A stretch of DNA of 64,000 bases from Daucus carota subsp. sativus (lineage: Eukaryota > Streptophyta > Magnoliopsida > Apiales > Apiaceae), in NCBI RefSeq assembly GCF_001625215.2, contig NC_030384.2:26586527-26650526 (forward strand), read 5' to 3'. Each line of letters begins with the position of its first letter. Within the stretch, counting starts at the first letter, position 1. A program made the translations under genes and the position numbers. Below the pieces are notes generated by a model. The model saw nothing but the letters and a program-made list of their open reading frames with translations. It was not told where the DNA came from and searched no databases. Positions 22,450 through 35,584 of the stretch are shown piece by piece.

Positions 22450-23774
22450 ATCAACAAGCTAGCATCGGATTATGACTCGCTACAAAGTCAAAACTACTTA
22501 AAATAGTTTTATAATGAATTATTTGAAGTTATATACATGAAATGAGCAATAAAGCTTTGTTGAAGCTGTAGTCATCGAATCTTTTTGGCGTGAGATGCAT
22601 GATCTGATATGAAGAAACATATCTATCATCTTACTACAATCTAGGTTCAGAGACTTCAGAATTGCTTGCCATGCACTACATGGATCATTGCACGCTTGAT
22701 TCCGAGTTTACAGATAAAGTAATACATTAACTTTATAAATAAATAAATACTTATCAACAATTATATGGGAAAAGTTTATAATGGGTCGTCTTAAAATTGT
22801 TTGTAATTCCTTTGTATGTATTAACTTTAGGAAAATTATTTAGTTCGAAAATATATAACATATACTCGCTCGGGTTAACCGGACAAAGAAAGTGTTAGTT
22901 TTTGACATAGAATTTTGTAATTTCTTTTTTTTTTTTTTACAGGGGATCACTTACAGGGCTCCAAAGATTATTGACAGTTTGTTGCAAAAATCCCTCTCTG
23001 ATGACATTTTTGGATATGTGATATGAATTTAAATAAATTATGTGTTCTTTTTAAAATATAAACAAATAATTTTTTTATTGAGATTTTTTATTGAACTTGT
23101 GAGAAAACACTTCTTAAAATATATGTGAGAATTTCTTCCACTAAACTTATTTTTTTATTAAAATCACAAATGATGTTAAATATTAAAGGAATAAGTATTC
23201 AATTATAATATAATATTCCATGACAAATATAATTTAATATTTTAGAAATAGTATAAATTTAGAATATCTTTTTGTTTAATTTAATATCATATATGTGTGT
23301 CTAATACGTAGTTAGTTAATACAAGGAGTGTACGTTTGTGCAAAAAGAATAAATCTAAGCTTACAAGTGTGTATGTAAAACTTGAATCAGATTCAACAAA
23401 ACTTCTAATCATTTGAGTTTAATAAACTAGCTTTGGACCTGCTAAGCACCTGAGATTATATATTTTAAAATTTATTATTTCTAATTTGAATTTTTAATAT
23501 TATTTTATCATGTTTAGTATTAACACATTGGAATTTGATTAAATTATATTAACCGACCGATTATATTCGATCTTATTTTTTATTGAAAATGTAATTTTAC
23601 AATATTTTTTAGATTATAAATTGGTAGTATAATAAAATATTTTTATTATCTATCTATAATTATTTTTCTAATATTAACATATGATAATGTGTTTTTCGAT
23701 TAATTTTAAATCATATTTTCGTATTTGATATATCTTCATTTGTAAGGAAAAAGACTTGTAATGATGACCAGAGT
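22450..23774. other. Intergenic region, nothing recognised
   Basis: AT-rich DNA without a recognisable gene or clear element boundary. Confidence 0.5.
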
Positions 23775-24172
23775 AGTAATTCGAGTCGGGCGGCTCGCGA
23801 GCTCGCCCGACTCAAACTCGTTTAAGTGAGCTCGGCTCGGCTCGTTAAACGAGCCAAGTTCGGGCAAAGGTTTCGGCTCGTTTAATTAAACGAGCCGGCT
23901 CGGCTCGGCTCGACTCGTGAAATGAAACGAGCCGAGTTCGGGTAGAGATTTAGGCTCGATTAAGTGTAAAATTATATGAGCTGGCTCACTCGACTTGTTA
24001 AAACCGGCTCGTTTAGCTAAACGAGCCGGCTCGACACGACTGGTGAAATTAACCGAGTCGAGTTCGGGCAAAGATTTAGGCTCGATCAGTTAACCGATCC
24101 GGCTCAGCTCAACTCGATTAAATTTGGCTCGAATTAGGCTCGGCTCAAAACTAGCCTGACTCGACTCAAATT
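23775..24172. mobile_element. Degenerate hAT-like MITE rich in GAGCCGGCTCG motifs
   Basis: The ends resemble each other as inverted repeats (TAATTCGAGTCG at the left, TAATTTGAGTCG as the reverse complement of the right end). The interior is packed with GGCTCGGCTCG / CGAGCCGAG motifs, like those of the 9796-18138 hAT element. A clean 8-bp duplication is not visible, so the exact ends are uncertain. Confidence 0.5.
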
Positions 24173-24527
24173 ACAGCAATGTTAGGTTAAAAAGGGTTAT
24201 AGGATGGTTAGTGTTTGTGTTAAAATAGTTATGATGCAATGGCAGGAACTAAATTTCATCTAGGCTAGTTTCAAAAAAAAAAAATATTGTTAACTCGTAA
24301 ACTATCAATACTATAGACATAATAAAAAATTATCTTAAACAATAAAAATAAAACAAAAAATTAGGTCACATGTACCACTGTTAGAAGGAGATCCATATAT
24401 AGGTCCGAATGTATATCAGATCACCTGTATGACTATAAAACAAGATTAAAACCAGACCTCGTTTATAAAACGTCCAAGATGGTGTTCTACGAAAAACTAA
24501 ATACCAAATTTGAGTAATTTTTACTTG

Positions 24528-25560
24528 TTATTTGAGTTGCAACCTTCGATTCTTAATAGAATATAATTCATCTATTATCGAATTTGAATCGACATCTTCA
24601 ACAAGGTCTCGCTCAACGGAAATCATCATAGAAACTACTAAAAATTCCTCTTCCATTTTATTGCGCAAAGCTGTTTTAATATTTTCATTACTGAAGAAGA
24701 GCGCTCCGTCGTGGCGGTGGAAACTAGTAAAGTCAAAATTAGACGAATCAGACGGTTAATCAAATTGTAGTGCTGCGACTTGTTTGTTTCAACCAATCTG
24801 CAACACAATTCATTGATGGTAGACAAGTTCTAGAAGTTGTCATGTTAAATCACATCAAGCTGATAATGCTCAAGTTGACATTTCAAGTAATGCATTTTCT
24901 GTCCAATGAAGTCTTCTGGGTATAATTTCTCCAAGCATGTAAACCTTCTCAAGTTTAAATGATTTAAAATTATCTTTAGGGTATGACGCAGTGAACTAAG
25001 TACAAGGAGTTCTATTGCTCCACCACTAAACCTGGAATTTAACTCTTTTCGCTGAAAGTCTATTGCTGAATTGAACGCCCTGTCGCACTTCTGTACAAAG
25101 CTTCCATATCTGGAATTCCAATGTCATGTTGTATACAAATAGATAACACATATGAAAGGAGATGATCAAATCCTTCTTCCCTCAAGGTAAGAATTAAGTA
25201 GTGCTTTAGTAGTTGAGACAAGATCCATGGCACTTATGATGTCAAGAGATTTGTGTTGTAACGCTCGGCAAAGTAAGTCAATGACCCGCATAATCTTATG
25301 CATCATATGAAGTGTAAAAATAAAATCAAAAGATCTCATAATTATCAAACAACTAGTTGCTTCTCCTTGTAATGAACTAGAATTTCCTTTTTTAATAATA
25401 CTTTCAAGCACTAAATTGGTTGCTCCATACATATCAATTAAGCTGCAAATAGAATCAAAATGAGAGCTCCACCGAGTAGCAACGCTCTGATGAAGATTGC
25501 TAATCTGATTTAAGCCTCTACCAGTATCACGTTCATCCGAATTCACCATATGAGCAATTT
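24528..25560 (-). pseudogene. hAT-family (ZMYM1/TTF-type) transposase remnant
   Basis: On the minus strand, 25549-25166 keeps a 127-codon open stretch with LHQSVATRWSSHFDSICSLI and SFDFIFTLHMMHKIMRV, typical of the plant 'zinc finger MYM-type 1-like' domesticated or transposon hAT proteins. Further down, IGIPDMEALYR is recognisable. At 24826-24640 is the dimerisation signature VSTATTERSSSVMKILK. The last family residues (up to NRRLQL and a stop near 24528) follow in another frame. Stops and frameshifts interrupt the middle and end, and no N-terminal domain or start is present. Confidence 0.85.
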
Positions 25561-26320
25561 TAATAGCTTGGGCAGAATGTAATTTAGTATATTTTTTTAA
25601 AATATATTTAAAAATTAATCATACATTTTTTAATATACCCGAGATTTTTTTAATCTTGATTTAGGGTGGTGTATTTAATTGGGATTTTAATGAATCATGT
25701 ATTATTAATAAATTAACTTTCTAACTCGTGCAAATCATGGGTTGTTTTTAATTATTTTTTCAATATTTCTTATATCTCATTGTTCATTTTCTTAAATTAA
25801 TATTATTTGTATTATAAAAAGATTTTAATTTGATATTTAATTTTTCCAACATCTAATAAAAAAATCGAATGAACCTAGCGAAAAAGCCGTGAACACTTTG
25901 CTGAGGAACGAAGCTTCGTGTTTGTTTTTCCTCGAACCCCCAATCCGTTGTCGTTCGCTGCTATATAGTAACGAAGTCCGGATTGATTTCCCTTCCTTCA
26001 GCTACTCATATGTTTGAATTCATATTTTGAGTCGTATTATGTTGATGTCGATATACGTATATTCTATCTTACCACCCACCTAAAATTGTTAAATATTTGA
26101 TAAAAATGAGATTTTTGTCATATCAGAGTTTTTGTCATGTAGTTATATATTATATTTATAATTATATATACATAATTTTATTAAATCATAATTAAATATT
26201 CTAAAAAGCGGCCGATTAATCATCGATTTTCTGACCCCCGCTTTTTTAAAATACTAGATATTTATTTATTTATCAAATCATAATTATAAATATCATATAC
26301 ATAGGAGTTTTAAGTATAAA
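25561..26320. other. Intergenic AT-rich region, nothing recognised
   Basis: No gene found. A less AT-rich patch at about 25890-26010 resembles leader-type sequence but has no ORF to support a gene. Confidence 0.4.
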
Positions 26321-26326
26321 TAACCA

Positions 26327-27222
26327 ATGTATATTAATGAATTGATATTAATGTCTAATAATTAGCTCAGTATCAAACGTCAATGATAAATTGTGGGATA
26401 AATTAGTTTAGTGGGTAAGAGCTTATGCTTAAAATAGAACCATAGAACCACTAAGGTTCTGCTGCAGGACCCTATATTTTTCATAGATTTTCAAGATCTA
26501 AATCTAAATACATGATTTATTGGGAGTGTGTTTAAAAGTAATTTCAAAATATAATACATAAATAATACATTTTTTTTATGTGCAGTTCTGCTGCAGAACC
26601 CTAACTAATACTAGAAATAAGGTAGTGGTTTCAAAGGATGGTGTCTCTGGAACATGATCCATAATATACGTATTTGTATTGAAGTTTTAATTATAAAGTG
26701 ATTAATGTATATTAATGAATAGGCATTAATGTCTAATAAATAGGTTAGTATTGAAAGTCCATGATAACCTTTATAGTATATATTAATATATGTATAGTGA
26801 GCAAGGGTAGTTTAGTCATCGAATTAAATTACTCGTAGTTGCTCTATTAGATATATAATAGATAGATGTGGGATGAATTAGCTCAGTGGTTAGAAGTTTA
26901 TGCTTAAAATAGAATCATAGAATCACTAAAGTTCTGCTGCAGAACCCTATATTTTTCATAAATTTTCAGGATCTAAATCTAAATACATGATTTTTTGCGT
27001 GTGTTTAAAAGTAATTTCAAAATATAATACATAAATAATACATTTTTTTCATATGCAGTTGTGCTACAGAACCCTAACTAATACTAAAAATAAGGTAGTG
27101 GTTCTAAGGTATGGTTCTCTCCGGAAAATGACCCATAATATACATATTTGTATTGAAGTTTTGATTATAAAGTGATTAATGGGTATTAACGAATAGGCAT
27201 TAATGTCTAATAAATAGGTTAG
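26327..27222. repeat. Tandem duplication (2.1 copies, period about 380-475 bp) with tRNA-like A-box motif
   Basis: Copies 26393-26752 and 26868-27222 align along their length. Each starts GTGGGATRAATTAG(C/T)T(C/T)AGTGG, with AAGAGCTTATGC or its variant, and contains CTGCTGCAGRACCC, then TATAATACATAAATAATACA. A third partial copy of the unit tail (TATTAATGAATAGGCATTAATG) precedes and follows. The opening resembles a tRNA-type internal promoter A box (TAGCTCAGTGG), which suggests an old SINE that was later tandemly duplicated. Confidence 0.7.
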
Positions 27223-27253
27223 CTAAACAATTCAACAAAACATTTTAGAAATA

Positions 27254-27427
27254 CTCCATCGATCCCATAATACAAGTCTCTTTTAAAGAAAATTTTTGTT
27301 TCATATTACTTGTCTACTTTTAGTTTCCAATACAAATATATTGTCAATATTCTAAAATTACCCTTCTTGAAAGTTGTATAACAATTAATGGGGGTTGAAT
27401 AAGACATGTATTGTGGGACGGAGGGAG
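27254..27427. mobile_element. Stowaway-like MITE
   Basis: Starts CTCCATCGATCCCATAATAC and ends GTGGGACGGAGGGAG; TA dinucleotides flank both ends. This is the standard plant Stowaway terminus, with one damaged end. Confidence 0.75.
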
Positions 27428-27749
27428 TACAAAAATTCTATCATCATCTAGGTGTGAACATTCAGTCCGTTCTATTCGATTCAAATTGGACTGAACCGAA
27501 TAGACCGACAACCGAAATTACATTTTTTTCCTCGGATCAAACCGGACGAATTTTTATTATGAACCGAACCAGACCTCATCGAAATAATTCAATTCTAAAA
27601 GGGAGATAGTGGAATAAAAGTAGTGTGAAAAAAAGAAGGAAACGTGGGAAAATGGTGGAACCCCTTGACTATTTTTTAGTTTGTTTTGAAAGTTAAATAA
27701 TTGATGAGACATCGAAAAGGAAAACGGTAATGTAATAACCGGCACAGAG

Positions 27750-28080
27750 ACAGTGGCCGTGTTTGAAAGTTAGCGGTTTGGGAAAAAATTAGAGGTTTGG
27801 GGTGAGTCAGAGGTTTAACCATTTCAATACGCTAATGATAGTGTTTGATAGTTAGCGGATTGAAATAGAGGTTTGACCTTAAAAAGCTAATTTTCAAAAA
27901 GCTACTTTGATGAGTTTTTTGGGTTAGCGATTTTGATATGTGTCATAAAAAGCTAATGAAACAGCTATTTATCACACAATTTTACACGAAACTGCTAATT
28001 CAATTCGCTAGTCAAAATATCTATTATTTCAAGCAGCTAGTCAAAACATCTCGCGCTGACAACTAATTCCCAAACCGGTC
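27750..28080. mobile_element. Probable MITE upstream of the GRIK gene
   Basis: The left end, GGCCGTGTTTGAAAGTTAGC, and the right end (reverse complement GACCGGTTTGGGAATTAG) are similar. The interior repeats variants of GCTAATTC / GTTAGCG. No clear duplication was found, so the boundaries are approximate. Confidence 0.45.
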
Positions 28081-28129
28081 GTATCTCAAAATTTTGATAT
28101 ATTTTCCAAGTATCTCAAAATCTCCCTCG

Positions 28130-29370
28130 GTCTAATATATCTCTCTCTCTCTCTCCCTCTGTGGCCCTCTCTCTCTCGCGCTCGCTCTTGTGTTTGTCTG
28201 TATGTATTAAGTTACCACCCAATCGAGCCCCAGTGTTCCCAAATCTCCCTATCAATCAATCCATCTATATTCCTTTCCATTCTCATCTCTGTCTTTTCGC
28301 CCAATTATTCTCCAATTGACATATACCAAATCAAAAAGGTACACATATCCCCCAATTCAATCTCACTCTCTAAACATGTCGCTCTTATTATAATTCTTTG
28401 CACCACTGATGCGTGTTTGATGATTTTATACAGGTGAATGAGTTGAAATCAAGCGGATTGCAGTGGTTTACATCCAATTTTATCTAAACTGGAGTCCTTG
28501 AAATGTTGGGGTTGAATCGAAATGGAATTAACTTGATTAGCTGCTTTTTTCACTTTTCGGAATGGCATCCTTTGGAATAGCAAAGCTTAGTTAGGGCTTC
28601 TAGCCCTTTTCGGCATCCCTCCCTGCTTATATAATTAAGGGTAGTTAATCTTGCTCTGTATCTCGGAATTTATATCGCTTTATTAGTAATGTTGGAAGTT
28701 CAATACTTAATAGAATTTGTTGTTCGTATATGTTGGTTTAGGGTGTTGTATTTATGTTGCTAGAAATAGAAAATTTGAGCTTGGTTATATATGTATGTTA
28801 ATATCGGGAGTTCGGTGTTAGTTACGTGTATAATAGAATTTTTAGTTCATGTGTGTTAGTTTACAGTGCTGTATTTATTTTGTTAGATAGGGAATTTTGG
28901 ATTGAAATGATAAAATAGTTAATTTAGAGGCCTGAGTTTCATTGATATCTTATTGATCTTTTAGTAGGTTGGGGGTGCTCTGTTTCTTGCTATTATAATC
29001 GTTCTTAGGTTTTGTTTGATGCTTTAAGTTGCTATGATTCTGTTTACTGGTTATATGAGAAATTTTAAATTAGTGATTTTAGTGTTGTTAATTTCAAATT
29101 TGTTCCCTACAAAAATTGAGAGTTGGGTTTATTTTTAATATTCTAGAGAATTTGTGGTTTTGTTATATTATTCTATGGTATATTGTGTTTATATTGTTAG
29201 ATTTGGAATCTTCTATTGGAACCTAGAAAGAAAATGAATAATCATATTAGGTTTACATTTTAAGGGCGTGTCTTATCTTGATATTTTAATTTTTTCTTTT
29301 TTAATAGGTCGGGGGATCAGACATATCTACTGCAGTATATTTTATTTCTTTAAAAGAATCAAAGATTCGC
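28130..29370 (+). promoter_or_regulatory. 5' leader region of the GRIK gene, CT-rich, with leader introns
   Basis: A (CT)n-rich tract at 28138-28195 is followed by leader-type sequence and splice-like signals: AAAAAG|GTACAC near 28338, TACAG|GTGAAT near 28434 and AATAG|GTCGGG near 29308. The coding exon starts shortly after the last. Plant GRIK genes commonly have leader introns, but the exact exons here are inferred only from signals. Confidence 0.45.
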
Positions 29371-31800
29371 ATGTTTATTAAGAGGTACTTTATAGGAACA
29401 GCAACGGGAATGGGTTGCTGTGGTTGCTTTGGATTTTCATTGGCTAAGCGGTCTAAAAAGATGGCAGGGCCTACCGTGCCCTATGGCAATCGCTTGTCAC
29501 ATGAGTTGTTGCTGGATGAAGATATTGAAGATGAAGATGATGATTGTTCATATAATGGCGATATAACTGATACTTATGATGATGGTGATGTAACTGATAC
29601 TGGAAACGGGGATGATAGTGAGTTGCCTGTCACTGTAAAGCGATCTGAAGACATCATTCTGTACAGAACTCAAAATGGATTAATCTGCAGAGAGTTTCCT
29701 GTCAAGGAGACTCGGACAGTCATCCGCTCCGAGGTACATTTAGAAATTTTGACAAAGTTATAAACTTATTTGTAATACAAGATTCAGTGCTATGTTGTAC
29801 ACTGTGTAGTTGAATTGTGTCATCACATAAAGTTACTTTATAGTAAGTTTTTGCTTTATGATTCACCACAAGCTACTAAGTACGTTAGCTTTATCTTTAC
29901 TTGAACCAAAATTTGTTATTCTTTAATAAATAAACAAATTTGTCAATCATCTATATATTTTAGTTTATGTAAACCTCGGCTTGTAACAACATGGGTGAAA
30001 TTATTCTTTGGCGAGTAGATAGTGATGGGTATACACTATACACATACTATATGTAAGATTAATGTTACTGATTTCTCAAAATATTATATTCATAGATCAA
30101 GTGCAAAGCTGCTGTTAAGAAAGTTTTGCTAATAGTGTCTACTTAATATTGCTTACTGCTGTATATACTTCTGAAAAGTTATAAGATAATAAGCGGACTG
30201 TCCCCTTATTATTTCGCTACTCATTGTAATGGCACGTCAGTTCAATTTTAATCAGTGCATCTCCAAGGCAACTATTGTTCAGCTGAAGATAAAATGTTAA
30301 ATCTACCGTTTCTTTTAATGAATGCACGTGGTCCTTAATATTCTTTGAGCTTTTGCATATATCATATCATATTGGATCAAGTAAGTAATTGATAAACTAA
30401 AATTAACATTTCATTTACTTAGTTCAACCCTTGCTTTGGGATAGGTTGAGTGGACATAACTAGGGGGATTGTATTAATTAAAGTAGCCTGAGTACAGTAA
30501 ATTTGCTGTTAGTTTGTTTAAGAGAGCTTGTCTATAACCTCAAGGTCATGTCAAGTTCCTAGTTTGTTTTTGTATATAAGTTTATCTGGTTACATGTATG
30601 GTAATGTCTATGTATGGTAATGTCTCTTTTTTACATTATCTACTTGTGCATTAAGAAGCAAGGATATGATGTTGCATACTTTTACGTAATAGGTGCTTAC
30701 TTTTATGTTAGGATCTTATTAAATTGCTTCTTTGGGTAAATATTTTTTTAAGGATGAGGATGGGATCAAGACGGTTAATGAGTACATTCGTGAGTACAAG
30801 ATCGGCTCTGGTAGCTATGGGAAAGTGGTAAGCTCGTTATTGTTGACTTTATTCTGTCAATTCTTGTAAAGAATTTATCCTTAACCTAATATCTTAAGGG
30901 AAACAGGTTTTGTATAGAAGTCGTGTTGATGGGAAGCATTATGCGATCAAGGTAGTGTTCATCTTCAAAATACATGCCCATTTTAAATATACACTTGTTA
31001 TAAAACTTGTCTTTTTGGGTACCTATATATTATCCCAACTCAAAGCTTCTTTCAATTATCAGGTCTGATTTCTTTTATGAATATCTTACATGTTACAAAG
31101 ATGTTTTGGAGTGATTAAACTAATATATGCCAAACAGTCTGACATAAAGTCAAATTGCCCCTCTCACTAGTGGGAGGAGACATTGTTTTATGTACCATGT
31201 GAACTTGTATCTGAAATACATCATGACGTGACTAATTACTGCCAATTTTTTTAGCGCAGGCCTTTCACAAATCTCACTTGTTAAAGCTCCGAGTAGCACC
31301 CTCTGAGACTGCCATGGGTGATGTTCTTCGTGAGGTAAGATTTATATTGTAACATTATAAATGTTAGTAGTTAGGAAATTGGTGATTTTGTCTCTTGATA
31401 GTATAGCTTGAACTGGGGCTCCATTGCGTGCTGATCTATGCCGCTATGCATCTTTTGCTGTCTATTTACCTCTTATAATGAAGTATATTGTAAAGTGCTT
31501 ATGTAGATGGCACATCTTAGATCTGTTTCCAGATCTAATTAAAGAGGTTTTGCTTGAAAATTGGAACTATTTAATTTTATCAGTTGCTAGAAATCATCTT
31601 GTACACAAACTGATTTAGTTGCTAGAAATCATCTTGTACACAAACTGATTTAGGCCTTGGTATTTTGTATATATGATATTCGATTTAGTTATATAGTTCT
31701 ATGGAACAGGTTTCAATAATGAAAATGCTGGAACACCCGAATATAGTGAATCTTGTTGAGGTGATTGATGACCCCACAATGGACTACTTTTACATGGGTA

Positions 31801-31839
<39 letters not shown>

Positions 31840-34800
31840 TTTGAACTGTTCTCTCTCTAAGGAGCTTGAAAGTAGGAGCTTGTTTTGACCATAGATACAT
31901 TGTTCTTTTGTTTGCTCTTCAGTTCTCGAATATGTTGAAGGCAAATGGGTTTGCGAGGGTTCTGGTCCACCAGGCGGGCTAGGAGACGATATAGCACAGA
32001 AGTACTTGCGAGATGTAGTTTCTGGGTTGATGTATCTACATGCTCATGTATGATCTGGGCGCTTACTATGTTCTGCTAGAATGACAATGCTCTTATTTGC
32101 ACGAACTCTCTATTTGTCATAATTTTTGTACTTTTGCAATATGTATAGTTGAACATAGATGTTTAGTGATTATAGTATTTGACCTTCAGGAGGATAGTTT
32201 TCGTATCTAGACAACACTTGGCACATGGGTTAAATCATGGTTGAAAATACTTATTTGAGGTCAATAAGGGGTCAAATCATTCATAAGTACTTTCAAGTAT
32301 GTTGTAGATTTATTTATTAGAATCTATTATTCATAAAACTAAATAATTTGCCTTGATCCCACATCTTAGGGCAAGTCCAACAGTATCCTAGTCCATTCCC
32401 CGTAAATATTATAAAATAATGGATCCTGAAGGATCCTAGTGATTTAGTATCACCATTTTGTGTGTCAACTCCAACAACAATCCCAATTTCCATTCCTCAT
32501 TAATTTATGATAATATATTTGAACTAGTAAAGGGGAAATAATGGACGAAATAAATAGTGGGGACCAAGAGTGTAGAAAGAGAGGGAAATGAATTTTTTAT
32601 TTCAAAAAAATGAAATAGGGGATGACTAGTGGTCACCTAAAAATGGGGCATGGCTAGTGATTTTGAGGATGTTCTAGTGATTTATGGAATCACTAGGACA
32701 CTGTTGGAGTCGCACTTTATGTCATATTCCCTATATTTGAGCTTAGGAGCTCATATAGGAAAGCTGTTGGACTTGCTCTTACTTTTGCGTAAGTTCCTAG
32801 GATAACATGTCCCAGATTATAAAATTGGGTGAGTTTGTATGAGCTGAGCCCCAATGATTGACCTAAATTGGTTTAGTATTAGGCCGGCTTTGAATGTGTG
32901 CCAAATAGAGGTGAAGTATATGAATCTGTAGTTCTTAGAAAACTTGATTCATTTCCTCACATATTAGATAAAAATCAGTTACTATGGCCGTTTCTGGAAA
33001 AACCATATCATCAATTTTCTTATAGGTGATGTGTCTCAGTGCTGTTCAAGGGTTGTCTCCTTGGATTATTTATAGACGGAAAGACATAGATATGCTAGTC
33101 ATACAATATTAAAGCTGGCAAGTGCTGAATCATCTAGGCTAGCGGAGCTAATATATTATACCTTTTAAATTTATCTTTCATGCATTTAATTATCATAAAT
33201 CAGACTCATCAATGAGTTAATTTTTCCATATCGATTACATAGCATAGTCTAACCATTTTATTTGTGCCCTTGATTTTGTTGGATTACGTAATGTGAATAC
33301 TCACATATTATATACTCTAAATTGCAGAATATCGTGCACGGTGATATTAAACCTGACAATCTTTTGGTTACTGGTACTGGTACGGTAAAGATAGGCGATT
33401 TCAGTGTCAGCCAGGTTTTCCAGGTAATGAGCTGATCATTCCCTTTTTTGCCAACCTAATTACTCTCAAGTTTGGTACCCCAGTACTCAAGAGTGTTATA
33501 AGTAAACTGCAGATATATCATTTTGCTCCTTTTTATCATCTCGACCGTGGTTATAGCTCCTCTTGATTTCATGTAATGCTTTTATTGCCCAGTTCACATT
33601 CATGATTATAATAATGCCCTGTTTGGGAACTTGGATTTCATTTGAAGTCCTGGATTTGATCGAATGACATGTTTGGATCGACAAAAAAAGTTGGATTTGA
33701 GTTTCATTTGAAATCCAGGACATTCAAATACTAGTATAAAACTAAGAATTTATAATGACACCTCAAACCATGTCATTTGAAATCCAAGATTCGAAATGAA
33801 ATACATGTTCCTAAACGCAATCTAATATTATATAACCTGACCAAGGGAAGTTGAGGTTTACAAGAGTTAAAACTTAAAGCAATACTTCAGAGTTCAGAGA
33901 AGAGGGTTTTCCTTATATTAGTTACGAATATATTTTTGCTATCTAAACAAGCTTTATATCAGATATTACTTGTCAAATGATCTCTTTGGAGTATGGTTAC
34001 TAGCCTACTGGCTACCAGGCGTGCACTTTTCAGCTGTTTGCTTATCAGATTTTTAAAAACTTTTAAAATTAATGTATCAGTGAAGTGTCTGGATTCTAAT
34101 TAAATTAAATTTATCTTTATATATTTCTGTGTTTTTCGAACACTTTCTTTACCTTTTCCTGTAATTGTTACCTGTAGGATGACAATGATGAGCTTCGACG
34201 CTCCCCTGGAACTCCTGTTTTTACTGCTCCTGAGTGCTGTTTAGGTTAGAGTGTGATTATGACTTGATGTACTTAACATATTAAGGAGCCTCGCTATTAT
34301 CTATAAACTCTAATGCAGACAATCATTCTTGATTGCAGGCTTAACCTATCATGGCAAAGCTGCTGACACTTGGGCGCTTGGAGTTACCTTGTACTGCATG
34401 GTGCTGGGGAATTACCCTTTTCTCGGAGATACTCTTCAGGATACATACGACAGGGTAAGCGGATAACGTTTATTCTTATTCAAAAATTATTATCTGTTTC
34501 AGTTCTTCGTCTTATGTAGTCCTTGTCTTTTACTTTCACATTGTCTAAAAATATATTTTATTTTTTGACTAAATCCCCACAGATTGTTAATGATGAAATA
34601 GCACTTCCTCCTGACATGAATCCTTTGCTCAAGAGCTTGATTGAGGGACTTCTTTGCAAAGGTCAGTCTTTAACCTAAAATTTCTTGTACAGTACCTTTA
34701 TCTGATATTTCCGTTCTTGGTGCCTTGATACTTGTGGGCTTTACTTTCTTAATAGATATGAGAATACCGAAATAATAAAAATGCCAAAACAAAATTAATC

Positions 34801-35049
34801 GGTGATAAGTTGTCAGTATTTAGGAAAGACATCCGAGCTATTCTTTAAATAATTACCCTCTAAGCTTACGATCCACATATATTACATATTTCTGAGTACC
34901 CGTATTTTTATCTTGCAGACCCGAGGCAGCGGTTGTCTCTGGAAAATGTTGCTGATCATCCTTGGGTAGTTGGAAAACAGGGGCCTATTCCTCAATATAT
35001 TTGTTGTTGTAAACGTAACAAAGTAGGTGAAAGGTCTGAAATGCTTTGA
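29371..35049 (+). CDS. GRIK: GRIK/SnAK protein kinase (SnRK1-activating, CaMKK/LKB1-like)
   Basis: Upstream kinase that phosphorylates the activation loop of SnRK1, the plant energy-sensor kinase. Eleven coding exons: 29371-29733, 30753-30827, 30908-30952, 31260-31334, 31710-31797, 31923-32047, 33328-33423, 34178-34244, 34339-34454, 34583-34661 and 34919-35049. All introns are GT-AG and frames join without gaps, giving 419 residues. The N-terminus is Cys-rich (MGCCGCFGF) then acidic. The glycine loop IGSGSYGKV is at 138-146, the ATP-binding Lys in HYAIK at 161, the catalytic loop HGDIKPDN at 261-268, DFS (not DFG) at 281-283, and the activation segment SPGTPVFTAPEC with its Thr at 301. HGD and DFS are, from memory, the normal GRIK forms, so they are not damage. 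The tail is Cys/Lys-rich (YICCCKRNK). An in-frame ATG at 29410 gives MGCCGC, possibly the functional start. Confidence 0.93.
31800..31840. repeat. (CT)n(CA)n compound microsatellite in a GRIK intron
   Basis: A CT tract followed directly by a CA tract, a few bases past the donor site of coding exon 5. Confidence 0.9.
32369..32778. mobile_element. PIF/Harbinger (Tourist-like) MITE in a GRIK intron
   Basis: Terminal inverted repeats GGGCAAGTCCAACAG and CTGTTGGACTTGCTC, flanked by the 3-bp duplication TTA (32366-32368, 32779-32781), which is diagnostic of PIF/Harbinger. It is 410 bp and noncoding, in the largest intron downstream of coding exon 6. Confidence 0.88.
33615..33821. mobile_element. 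MITE in the next GRIK intron
   Basis: The left end (GCCCTGTTTGGGAAC, TTGGATTTCATTTG) and the right end as its reverse complement (ATTGCGTTTAGGAAC, ATGTATTTCATTTC) form inverted repeats of about 35 bp. The target-site duplication is unclear, so the family is uncertain (hAT-like). Confidence 0.6.
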
Positions 35050-35584
35050 TATGAGCTGGAGAATACTAACAGAAATGTCCAAGTCTGTTGTATCTGTTTG
35101 TACATTACCAGCTAGGTTTTATCTCTTCCCCGCCCTCTCCTTGTGGTGAGTCATCAAACTAGTAGCAGACAACTATGCTTCTCAGTATACCTTGTAGACT
35201 TGTACTAATAGGTCCTCGATTGAATATACTTTGAGTGGCCTTAATTGCAACTTTGAATATGACCAAAATTTTCTTTCATTTAATGGATTATCCTGAATAT
35301 TCGGTTATAGTCCAACTTCTCAAAATAGATATTTTTGTTTTGTGAGCTTCAAGCTTCACCTCAAGCAATGTGCCTCTTTTGGGATTCAAAGTTATACATG
35401 TATGAACCCTAATTTATTTCGTCCCAATTATTTATTTAAGGGTCTTGGGCAAATATGACTCGTATTTTAAAAAGATAGTTTTATTTTGGTTTATTGGGCA
35501 GAAAGTATTGGATTTAGTCAAATGTTTGGGCTTTCGAAAGAATTTGGTTTTTCTATTTCTTTCAGTTATATGATCAATTGATTA

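Noticed and set aside
26860..26950. Possible tRNA gene at the A-box-like motif
   Set aside because: No cloverleaf with matching acceptor stem or proper B box and anticodon arm could be drawn; it is better explained as a SINE-like relic.
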